The notes beneath the pieces are model-generated. The model made no database searches. It was not told where the DNA came from and saw only the letters and a list, made by a program, of their open reading frames with translations. The position numbers and the translations under genes were made by a program. A stretch of DNA of 64,000 nucleotides from Mucilaginibacter sp. dw_454 (lineage in GTDB: Bacteria > Bacteroidota > Bacteroidia > Sphingobacteriales > Sphingobacteriaceae). Shown here in pieces: positions 31,566 to 39,236 of this stretch (positions are counted from its first letter, which is position 1; every line of letters starts with the position of its first letter). Location of the stretch: assembly GCF_018449775.1 (NCBI RefSeq), contig NZ_JAAVVB010000008.1, positions 62,001 through 126,000 on the forward strand, written 5' to 3'.

Positions 31566-33371
31566 CTATTGAGGCTTCTTTTCGGGTGGAGGTGGGCGGC
31601 GTTGTTGTTGTTGCTGCTGCACCTGCTGCTGGCGCTGTTGTTGCTGCGCTTGCTGCTGCGCCTGGCGTTGAGCGGCTTGTTGTTGAGCCTGTTGCTGGCG
31701 TTGCTGTTGTTGCGCTTGCTGAGCCGCCTGCTGTTGAGCTTGCTGCTGCTGACGCTGTTGCGCCTGTTGGGCGGCCTGTTGCTGTTGACGTTGTTGTGCC
31801 TGTTGAGCTGCTTGTTGCTGGGCCTGCTGTTGCTGACGTTGTTGTGCTTGCTCATTAGCTTGTTGCTGAGCGGCCTGATTTTGCTGCTGACGTTGCTGTT
31901 GTTGAGCCTGGCGCTGAGCATTTTGCTGTTGTTGAGCCTGTTGCGCGGCTTGTTGCTGTTGACGTTGTTGCGCGGCTTGCTGTTGCTGTGCCTGCTGAGC
32001 AGGTTGTTGTTGCTGCACCGGCTGTTGCTGTGCTTGTTGTTGAGCCGGACGCTGGGATCTTAACTGACCACGGTGCTGCTGTTGTGCTTGCGGCACGGCT
32101 TGCTGTTGTTGCACTGGTTGGGTCTGCGGTTGTGCTTGCTGACCTGTTGATTGCGGCTGTACAGTTTGTCCATTCTGCGGCCTGGTCGGCGTTAGGTTAG
32201 GGCGGTTTTCTGGCCGGCCATGGTAAGGCACTGTTTGTGCCGGATTATTATTTTGCTGAACAGGGTTTGCCTGATTTTGCTGCGGTGGTGTAACGTTTCC
32301 ATTTCCCCTTGGCGTAGTATTCCCTTGTTGTGTGTTTGCACTGCCGCGTGGTGCCGGGGCGGTAGTAACCGGTGTTTGCGGGTTAGTAGCCGCGGGCTGT
32401 GGCCTGGTTGCCGGCACCTGTGCAGGTTGAGACGGTCTTGCTACAGGCTGATTGGTACCGGCGCCTCCGTTTACACCCACTGTATTATTAGCTGGGCGAC
32501 TACTACGGGCGGTTTGAGCCAGTTTTTGGGCATTAACCCGGTTAAATGTTAATGATTGACGGTTGCCAATACGCTGATTGGGATTTTGTTGCTCATAAGT
32601 TTTCCCATCAACCACTTGTTGAGGGCGTGCACTAGGCGTACGGCTAATACGTGGTCTGAAAATATTTACTACGTTAGCACCAACCGTTATACTGCCCGGT
32701 CTACTGGCATCGGCAAGCCTGTATACTGTTGGGCGCTGATGTGTGTAGCGCGCAATATCTGAAGCATGTGGCCCACCTGTATAGCTACGACCATTGTAAA
32801 CAAAAGTATTATTGATCACAGTAGAATTACGGTAAACAGTTCTCACCCGTTCGCGCGGAAGATAATAACCGTAAAGACTTGGGCTATACATGTAAGCGGC
32901 AGGTGCAAACGTCCAATAATCATCGTAACCGGCACCACCAATTGATGCACTTAAATCTGCATCGGGCGATATAGGGGCCCAACCATAGTAGCCATTGCCC
33001 GAACGCCATACTACCCATGCAGGCGACCAATCATAGCCCGGGATCCATTCCCATCCATAATAATCATCAAAGCGCCAGGTTCCATAGTGAAAAGGCGCCC
33101 ATCCCCATTCGTAATTTGATACCCAGGTATTGCCATACTCTGTCATGGCCCAATACCCGTTGGTTTGGTAGGGCATAAAACCTTCCTCAACGTCCGGCAG
33201 CCAAACGTTGCCATAGGTAGCATCATTAACCCAGGTACCATAGGGCGAAAGGGCGTCGTAAAAGTCTTGCTCAGATAACGCTTCATCCTGGGCCTTAGTT
33301 ATTTTCGGGGCAGCAACTATCAGCAATATTGCTAATAAGCTTATTCCCCATATTTTATTTAAGATTTTCAT
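31566..33371 (-). CDS. DUF6600-type secreted protein with a long glutamine-rich C-terminal region
   Basis: A 601-residue exported protein: signal peptide to about residue 27, then residues 35-190 with repeated Tyr/Trp/Gly motifs (LSPYGTWV, YGNVWLPD, EWGWAPFHYGTWRF, YGWEWIPGYDW, YGWAPISP), the DUF6600 pattern. Residues 190-330 are mixed and Pro/Asn-rich. From about 330 the sequence is Pro/Gln/Asn-rich and from about 420 to 595 almost purely Gln, Ala and Arg (blocks such as QQQAAQQAQQRQQQQ). Such tails may mediate cell-surface assembly or aggregation, but no function is known. The coding strand uses mainly CAG/CAA, which produces spurious Leu-rich antisense frames. It stops 100 bases ahead of the S41 peptidase gene's 3' end. 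Confidence 0.82.
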   Translation of the reverse strand: MKILNKIWGISLLAILLIVAAPKITKAQDEALSEQDFYDALSPYGTWVNDATYGNVWLPDVEEGFMPYQTNGYWAMTEYGNTWVSNYEWGWAPFHYGTWRFDDYYGWEWIPGYDWSPAWVVWRSGNGYYGWAPISPDADLSASIGGAGYDDYWTFAPAAYMYSPSLYGYYLPRERVRTVYRNSTVINNTFVYNGRSYTGGPHASDIARYTHQRPTVYRLADASRPGSITVGANVVNIFRPRISRTPSARPQQVVDGKTYEQQNPNQRIGNRQSLTFNRVNAQKLAQTARSSRPANNTVGVNGGAGTNQPVARPSQPAQVPATRPQPAATNPQTPVTTAPAPRGSANTQQGNTTPRGNGNVTPPQQNQANPVQQNNNPAQTVPYHGRPENRPNLTPTRPQNGQTVQPQSTGQQAQPQTQPVQQQQAVPQAQQQHRGQLRSQRPAQQQAQQQPVQQQQPAQQAQQQQAAQQRQQQQAAQQAQQQQNAQRQAQQQQRQQQNQAAQQQANEQAQQRQQQQAQQQAAQQAQQRQQQQAAQQAQQRQQQQAQQQAAQQAQQQQRQQQAQQQAAQRQAQQQAQQQQRQQQVQQQQQQRRPPPPEKKPQ

Positions 33372-33471
33372 GTTATTACAATTAAAACTGTGAAAGATCG
33401 GTTTATTGGTTGGACTTGTTAAATATAAAATCGTTTAAATTCGATAATTGTTTTGTTTAAGATAATTCTGC

Positions 33472-34908
33472 TTATCTGTCTGGCTTGGTGCCAACCGACG
33501 AAATACTTGCTTTAACTGCCTCCATCACCGGGTCATTGCCTTTATAACGGATGCTATATAAAGGTTCTGGCACTTCTATATCCGGCGTTAACCCTTCACC
33601 TTGATTCTTACCCGGTGTCCGAGCCGCGTAATACCATACTATAGGCAAATACAGTTTAACATGCGTTTCTGGCAAAGTCATTGGTTTTGGCCCGGCATCG
33701 CTTCCATAACCGCTATTTCCTGTTTCTTCGCCGACAGTAATACAATCCCGCTGACTTTTAACCGCAGTAGTAAATAACGCCGCCGCCGAAAACGAGCCGC
33801 CGTTAATTAACAGGTAAAGTTTGCCTTTAAACTCATGCATTCTTGTCCACTTAACCGCACCAATATCATAAGTGTCTCTTCGCAAACTATGGCCCAAACC
33901 CTCTATATCTGCAATACTAACCTCATTCGTCTCGCTTTTTTTGCTTAAATATTCAAATCGTCCGGGATTTACAAAGCCTTCGTCTGATAGCGCCACCTGA
34001 TAACCATTGTTCATCACATAACCCATCAAATCATCAAATATCTCCACTTCGCCTCCCGGGTTATTACGCAGATCAATAATTAGGTTAGTAATATGGCGTT
34101 CTCTTATTTCTTTGAAAAACGTTGCGTGTAGATGCTCGTAGTCTTTTTTATATTCAAAGTTAGGGATGGTGATAACTGCAGTACCGGGCATATCTAGCGG
34201 GTACCTAATGTTGGGTGGGTTTGATGCATTTGAATAAGGAGTCGACCTGATAGCGTTGTTAGCCTGAACTAATGTCCGTTTAATCTTCCCCTTTTCATTT
34301 AACACAAAAAAATACTGGCTCTGATCGCCATTGATTAAATTATACAGATTAACAAAATCAAGCGATATCTTACTGTCTTTGAAAGCATTACTGTAACCGT
34401 CGCCCGAAACAAAATCACGCATTCGTTTTAATATATCCGGACCTGACACATTATTGATGGCCAACACCTCGCTCCCTTGTTTTAACAGCGAGTCTTGTAA
34501 TCGTACGTTGCTCCTGATAAATAAGCGATTACTCTGGATGTAAAACAATGCCGGCAATAATTTGTGATTGGTTGTGAAATAATGTTTACGAAAAGCATCG
34601 CTCAGATATAACGAAGTGTGCCCCGAACCTAATTTGGCTATTATTTGCACTAAAATCCTCCAGTATTCCAACTCATTCATCGGGTGATCGAGCTGTACTA
34701 AAGCTTTATCAAAATAAGTGTCAACCGAGTCTTTAGAATGATAGCGATACAGACTTGGGTGAATAGTTTCTAACGTCGCCCTAAAAAAAACAAAGTCTGA
34801 TTTTAGTTGGTTAACTGTATAATATTTTGTGAAAACACTTTTAGCGGTGTCTTGCGCCTGGCAAAAATAAACACATAAAACAGCGATAAGGATAAGGGCA
34901 CGTTTCAT
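33472..34908 (-). CDS. Secreted S41-family peptidase
   Basis: A 478-residue exported serine peptidase with a signal peptide of about 18 residues (LILIAVLCVYFCQAQ). An N-terminal helical part (about 30-100) and a small PDZ-like or connector region lead to the S41 core: LIIDLRNNPGG (about residues 277-287) and the nucleophile Ser in LLINGGSFSAAALFT (about 370-384), with VGEETGNSGYG after it; the last part has GLTPDIEVPEP, the Tsp-like 'P-D' end motif. Family members cleave proteins in the periplasm. The gene is monocistronic. Confidence 0.85.
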   Translation of the reverse strand: MKRALILIAVLCVYFCQAQDTAKSVFTKYYTVNQLKSDFVFFRATLETIHPSLYRYHSKDSVDTYFDKALVQLDHPMNELEYWRILVQIIAKLGSGHTSLYLSDAFRKHYFTTNHKLLPALFYIQSNRLFIRSNVRLQDSLLKQGSEVLAINNVSGPDILKRMRDFVSGDGYSNAFKDSKISLDFVNLYNLINGDQSQYFFVLNEKGKIKRTLVQANNAIRSTPYSNASNPPNIRYPLDMPGTAVITIPNFEYKKDYEHLHATFFKEIRERHITNLIIDLRNNPGGEVEIFDDLMGYVMNNGYQVALSDEGFVNPGRFEYLSKKSETNEVSIADIEGLGHSLRRDTYDIGAVKWTRMHEFKGKLYLLINGGSFSAAALFTTAVKSQRDCITVGEETGNSGYGSDAGPKPMTLPETHVKLYLPIVWYYAARTPGKNQGEGLTPDIEVPEPLYSIRYKGNDPVMEAVKASISSVGTKPDR

Positions 34909-35006
34909 AAGGTGGATAAATATAACACAAAGCCAACAACAAACTTTTCCACCTTTATACTAAAATATATTTATTTCAATATTTTTACGTTTTATCATCA
35001 TACACT

Positions 35007-35972
35007 ATGAGCACAGCAGTAAATATTCCACGTCTCGATCTTAATTCCTATACTCACGGTAGCGAGGCCGAACGCAAACAATTTTCGGACGATATAGGCA
35101 AGGCTTTTAACGAAACCGGCTTTGTTACCATTACCAATCATGGTTTAAGCAAAGAATTAATAGACGAGTTATACAACCAGGTTAAAACGCTCTTTGCTTT
35201 GCCTGACGACGTAAAATCAAGCTACGAAATACCAGAGCTGGCGGGCCAGCGCGGTTATACCGGCAAAGGCAAAGAAACGGCCAAAGGTTTTAAAACGCCC
35301 GACTTGAAAGAGTTTTGGCAAATTGGCCAAACCGTTAAGGGAGATCCAGAATTAGAGAAAGAATATCCAAAAAACTTACAGGTAAAAGAGCTGCCAAAAT
35401 TTAACCCGATAACCTTAGAGGTTTACCAAAAGCTGGAGGCTATAGGGAAGGATTTGCTACGTGCCATTGCGGTTTATTTGAACCTGGATGAGCATTACTT
35501 TGACGGCAAGGTAAACAATGGTAACTCGATATTACGCACGCTGCACTACTTCCCTATTGAAAACCCCGATGCAGTACCTGCCGATGCGGTACGTGCGGGT
35601 GCGCATGAGGATATTAACCTGATTACCTTATTAATTGGCGCCAGTGCCGACGGTTTAGAAGTGCTAACCCGCGACAATACCTGGTACCCGGTAAAAGCGC
35701 ATGGCGAGGATTTGGTAGTAAACGTGGGCGATATGCTGCAGCGTTTAACCAATAACAAACTAAAATCGACTACGCACCGGGTGGTTAATCCGCCGCGCGA
35801 ACTGATGAAATTTTCGCGTTTTTCGGTGCCATTCTTCCTGCACCCAAAATCTGATATGGATTTGACCTCTTTGCCGTCAACTATTGACGCCGAACATCCG
35901 AAATTATATACAGACACTACCGCAGGCGAATACCTTGACGAACGCTTACGCGAAATAGGATTGAAAAAATAA
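35007..35972 (+). CDS. Isopenicillin-N-synthase-like 2OG-Fe(II) oxygenase
   Basis: The 321 residues contain the non-haem iron facial triad H200-x-D202 (in AGAHEDINLITLL) and H257 (in STTHRVVNP), and the 2-oxoglutarate-binding R271-x-S273 in RFSVPFFLHP. The N-terminal DIOX_N region has FNETGFVTITNHGL (about 31-44). It hydroxylates or desaturates a small molecule using O2 and 2-oxoglutarate. Substrate unknown; similar genes in bacteria are often annotated as gibberellin- or flavonol-type oxygenases by distant likeness only. The single gene is bounded by an AT-rich upstream region and a downstream hairpin. Confidence 0.9.
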   Translation: MSTAVNIPRLDLNSYTHGSEAERKQFSDDIGKAFNETGFVTITNHGLSKELIDELYNQVKTLFALPDDVKSSYEIPELAGQRGYTGKGKETAKGFKTPDLKEFWQIGQTVKGDPELEKEYPKNLQVKELPKFNPITLEVYQKLEAIGKDLLRAIAVYLNLDEHYFDGKVNNGNSILRTLHYFPIENPDAVPADAVRAGAHEDINLITLLIGASADGLEVLTRDNTWYPVKAHGEDLVVNVGDMLQRLTNNKLKSTTHRVVNPPRELMKFSRFSVPFFLHPKSDMDLTSLPSTIDAEHPKLYTDTTAGEYLDERLREIGLKK

Positions 35973-35994
35973 ATAGCAATTTGCTGAGATATAC

Positions 35995-36035
35995 CAGCCG
36001 TTATCTTCCACCGGGATATAACGGCTGCGTTGTTT
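35995..36035 (+). terminator. Hairpin terminator after the oxygenase gene
   Basis: CAGCCGTTAT and ATAACGGCTG form a 10-bp perfect stem with a 13-base loop, followed by CGTTGTTTT. It lies between convergent genes. Confidence 0.6.
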
Positions 36036-37345
36036 TAGGGGAGTTTGCTGAAGTCTATTTGAGGCGGCGTTCTGACAATAAGCCTATTGGCCGAGAATTG
36101 CAGGTCAAGAGGTGTAAAATTATTAAAGAACCCACCATTCATTAAGTAAAACCCTCCCGGGCCGGCCTTAATGCCATAATCTTTGCGATAATTGATCTTT
36201 GCCGTTTCATCGCCGCTAAACCTGGCACCATAAATTGCTTCCCAATGGCCATCTATATCGACCGTCCACTGATTAGCAAAGAAAGCTTCGCGCATTTTAT
36301 CGCCATAGACCGGATCAAAATTCTCAACGAACGAATGCAAACCCGTTAAATACGAACCCGATTGCGGGCGTTTAAAACTGGCTATTAATTGCCATTCGGT
36401 TGCATCTTTGGGTTTGAAGTAAGCGGTATAGATAGTTGTTTCTGCCGCAATATCGCCTTGAGCGCGTATCAAAAAGCAATAGGTTTTACCAGCCACCCAG
36501 GGGTAGACCAAATAGCTTTGCCCGCCCGAACCTTCGCCGCCAAATTCACCACTATGAACGGCCTCTCCTTTTTTAAGCAGCTCAACCTTCAGATTATCAG
36601 GTATAGATTTAGAATCATTTGTTTCATAAGGGCTCCACACAGAAAATAGTAATCGCCTTTCAGTTGCCGAGTTAGCCTGCATGCCAAAATAACCACCGCT
36701 AAAACCATCAGCCATAAAATAAGAACCAATAATATCTTTGCCCGGTGGTATGGTAACCTCGTTATAAAACCATTCTATTGATTGTTTTGGAACATTATAA
36801 ACCAAATGAACAGAAGGCCCTCGCCTGCCCCAGTGGAAGTAGTTGCCATGATTATCATGTACGTAGGCCGCTTTGTTAAGTGCCGGGCCGGTCAATACTA
36901 AACCAGATATGTTGGCAAAGATTAAACTGGTTTTGGTGATGCCGATAATCTCAAATTTTAAATACCCGGTTTGGCTTACCCTTATTTTACCAAAGCTAAC
37001 CTCGCCGGAAGCATTATTGGCAGAGACTGTTTTACTTAAAACCTGATTCAGAAAATGGATCTCTATTTTACTCTCACCATCTGGAACCCCGAGCTTCAAA
37101 CCTACGTTGAATTCGCCCACAGATTCAACCCGCACATAAACGCTCACGGTATCGTTTGCCGACACCCAATTCATTAAACCGTCGTCAATGATTTTCGCCT
37201 GAGCGTCTGGTTTTACCCAGGCATTGCCTCCTAATGGGATGTTTATGGTGGTATCCGTGCTTTGCGCAAGCGATTTGCCGGGCATAAAACACCATACCGC
37301 AACTAACATCTGTATAATGCTACCAATCAGTTTGCGAATCAACAT
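36035..37345 (-). CDS. Secreted DUF3472/DUF5077 protein
   Basis: A 436-residue exported protein with a signal peptide to about residue 27 (MPGKSLAQS). Residues 30-155 look like a beta-rich DUF5077 domain (INIPLGGNAWVKPD, NVGLKLGVPDGESK). From about 160 the DUF3472 core follows: FHWGRRGPSVHLVYNVP, VTIPPGKDIIGSYFMADGF, GYFGMQANS, with a GEFGGEGSGGQSYLVYPW turn, ending with WEAIYGARFSGD and a C-terminal beta stretch. Bacteroidota have many such proteins with carbohydrate-binding-like folds, but no activity is established. It is likely periplasmic or on the cell surface. Confidence 0.8.
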   Translation of the reverse strand: MLIRKLIGSIIQMLVAVWCFMPGKSLAQSTDTTINIPLGGNAWVKPDAQAKIIDDGLMNWVSANDTVSVYVRVESVGEFNVGLKLGVPDGESKIEIHFLNQVLSKTVSANNASGEVSFGKIRVSQTGYLKFEIIGITKTSLIFANISGLVLTGPALNKAAYVHDNHGNYFHWGRRGPSVHLVYNVPKQSIEWFYNEVTIPPGKDIIGSYFMADGFSGGYFGMQANSATERRLLFSVWSPYETNDSKSIPDNLKVELLKKGEAVHSGEFGGEGSGGQSYLVYPWVAGKTYCFLIRAQGDIAAETTIYTAYFKPKDATEWQLIASFKRPQSGSYLTGLHSFVENFDPVYGDKMREAFFANQWTVDIDGHWEAIYGARFSGDETAKINYRKDYGIKAGPGGFYLMNGGFFNNFTPLDLQFSANRLIVRTPPQIDFSKLP

Positions 37346-37366
37346 ATCTGGAGAACTTTGAAGTAA

Positions 37367-37855
37367 TTAGAGCTTACCGCTCATTTCGGCTTTGATGGCC
37401 CTTAGTAGCTCATAAGGGTGTTGCGAGCCGACGATATAAACTAAACCATCACGATCTGTCAAGTGCACGGCGTCTCTGCCGGCTGCAAAAAAGCGGATGG
37501 TGCCTTTGGTATGCAGGTTGTATACCGGGTTATTAAATAAATAACGGCTGTATGGCGCTACCTCGGCTTTGATAATACTATTCAGGTCGATCTTTACCAG
37601 CCGGGTTGTCCAAAGGCCGTTGAGTACGACACTTTTGTTTTCTATCCGGGTTCTGAAATGTGGCAAGAAACCCATGATGATAGAAATGATCAAAATCGCA
37701 AAACCCACCACAGCCAGCAAATCGCCATTTTTGTCGCCGGCGTTGGTAAAGGCATATACTGCAAAGCAAAAAATAGACAATACCAACCGTATACACAGCG
37801 GAATAAACTCGCGGCCTAAATATTGCTTTTCGGTAAAAATCACTTGTTCGCTCAT
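37367..37855 (-). CDS. Small membrane protein with PH-like C-terminal half
   Basis: The 162 residues have two membrane segments (about residues 20-38 and 45-64) followed by a soluble beta-rich half with a terminal helix (HPYELLRAIKAEMS). The order (two membrane helices, then strand-rich ENKSVVLNGLWTTRLVKIDL, then helix) resembles bacterial PH-domain (DUF304-like) membrane proteins. Function unknown. Its start overlaps the stop of tilS by four bases (ATGA type), so the two are cotranscribed and translationally coupled. Confidence 0.65.
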   Translation of the reverse strand: MSEQVIFTEKQYLGREFIPLCIRLVLSIFCFAVYAFTNAGDKNGDLLAVVGFAILIISIIMGFLPHFRTRIENKSVVLNGLWTTRLVKIDLNSIIKAEVAPYSRYLFNNPVYNLHTKGTIRFFAAGRDAVHLTDRDGLVYIVGSQHPYELLRAIKAEMSGKL

Positions 37856-39186
37856 CTTTTATACAGTTCGAAGATAATTACTTTTTTGGTGTTTTCAGTT
37901 ACTTTATAACGATCGTCGGGCCTATAACCGCCCACCCATATAATTTCGTTGTTACCATTTATCAACAACGGTATTTGCTGTTTTTTGTGTACAGGTATTT
38001 TCAGGCCGATGAAAAAATCGCTTAGTTTTTTGCGGGTTTTCATTCCCAGCGGATAAAAACTATCGCTTTGCAGCCAGGCGCGGATGCTCAGTGGATAGAC
38101 CAGCTTAGCGGCATCAACCGAAACCGCCATGGGGTTATCTTTGATAATTAACGGTGTATCATCATGCAAAATATTCAGTCTATAATCGCCATAGTGAACC
38201 GACTCATCATTCTTTAAAATGCTTACCGTTTGATGCTCCGCTTTTTCGAGGGGTGCGATGATTAATTTATCCCGGTCAAGAATTAGTTTAAAACTCGCTG
38301 ACTCAAACACCCGCCCCGAATGTTTATCCAAAGAGGCGATCAGGTCGTCAATACTTGTTTCATTAAAACCGTAAGGCTGCAATAGTTTATAAAGCAACAG
38401 GCGTTGCGGGTTTAGTTGCTTAACAGCAGCAATCGGCACATGAATTTCCTCGTCAACAGCTGTCAACCATTCAGCTTTCAAGTCGGCTACCCTAAGTTCC
38501 AGCAAAGTTTCCAGGTCCTTGAATCGCTGCAGGTTATTTTGGAATGTATTTTCCAGCGCAGGATTTAGCTCCCGCAGCTTGGGTATTACTTCATGCCGCA
38601 GTTTATTACGCGCATATTTGGTCGATGCGTTCGAGCTATCCTCCACATAAGCAAAGCCATTGTCTTTGATCAGCTTTTCAATTTCGTCGCGTGTCAAAAA
38701 TAAAAGCGGCCTTACCAGTAGGCCGTTTTTTGGCAAAATACCATGCAATCCGGCTATGCCGGTGCCGCGTACCAGGTTTAACAATATTGTTTCAATTGCA
38801 TCGTTTTGGTGATGCGCAAGCGCAATAGCGGTATACTGATGTTGTTGCCTTAACGCTTCAAACCAGTTGTAACGCAGCTCACGCGCTGCCATTTGGATGG
38901 ATATTTTGCATTCGGCAGCATATTGTTGGGTACTAAAATTAATGGTATGAAAAGGGATATTATTTTGATTGGCTAAGGCTTCGCAAAAAGCCTGATCGGC
39001 AAGGGCTTCATCGCCCCGTAATTGAAAATTGCAGTGGGCAATAGCAAATTTGTAACCGGCCGCTTTTAACAAATGTACCATCAAAACAGAATCCATGCCC
39101 CCGCTAACTGCGGCCAATACCGTGCCTTCATGGTCAAAAAGGCCATTCTGTTCAATAAAATCAGTAAATTTTTTAGCCGGAAGCAT
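37852..39186 (-). CDS. tilS: tRNA(Ile)-lysidine synthase TilS
   Basis: A PP-loop ATPase that converts C34 of the CAU-anticodon tRNA-Ile to lysidine, so the tRNA reads AUA. The PP-loop SGGMDS lies near residue 30, HCNFQLRGDEA near 55 and the catalytic HHQNDAIETILLNLVRGTG near 125; the C-terminal TilS_C domain includes RKKLSDFFIGLKIP (about 387-400). The full length of about 444 fits. The N terminus reads TTG-ATG-ATG-CTT; I use the ATG at 39186, the second in a row, because the exact -7 element TAATTTTG ends at 39190 and would leave a transcript starting at or inside these codons. The downstream membrane gene overlaps by 4 bases. Confidence 0.95.
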   Translation of the reverse strand: MLPAKKFTDFIEQNGLFDHEGTVLAAVSGGMDSVLMVHLLKAAGYKFAIAHCNFQLRGDEALADQAFCEALANQNNIPFHTINFSTQQYAAECKISIQMAARELRYNWFEALRQQHQYTAIALAHHQNDAIETILLNLVRGTGIAGLHGILPKNGLLVRPLLFLTRDEIEKLIKDNGFAYVEDSSNASTKYARNKLRHEVIPKLRELNPALENTFQNNLQRFKDLETLLELRVADLKAEWLTAVDEEIHVPIAAVKQLNPQRLLLYKLLQPYGFNETSIDDLIASLDKHSGRVFESASFKLILDRDKLIIAPLEKAEHQTVSILKNDESVHYGDYRLNILHDDTPLIIKDNPMAVSVDAAKLVYPLSIRAWLQSDSFYPLGMKTRKKLSDFFIGLKIPVHKKQQIPLLINGNNEIIWVGGYRPDDRYKVTENTKKVIIFELYKR

Positions 39187-39189
39187 CAT

Positions 39190-39197
39190 CAAAATTA
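39190..39197 (-). promoter_or_regulatory. -7 element touching the tilS start codons
   Basis: Minus-strand TAATTTTG-ATG-ATG. Gap 0 to the first ATG and 3 to the second; a leaderless message from the second ATG is the simplest reading. Confidence 0.4.
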
Positions 39198-39223
39198 TTA
39201 ATTTAATAACCCCGACAAAAAAC

Positions 39224-39231
39224 TAATTTTG
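39224..39231 (+). promoter_or_regulatory. -7 element 5 nt from the OstA-like start (leaderless, GTG)
   Basis: TAATTTTG-CAGTA-GTG. Exact TAnnTTTG in the 50-bp gap with tilS. Confidence 0.5.
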
Positions 39232-39236
39232 CAGTA

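Noticed and set aside
31569..32063. Long leucine-rich plus-strand frame opposite the Gln-rich part of the DUF6600 gene
   Set aside because: CAG/CAA repeats read on the other strand give Leu codons (CTG, TTG), so an open Leu frame follows automatically; no ribosome site or family match.
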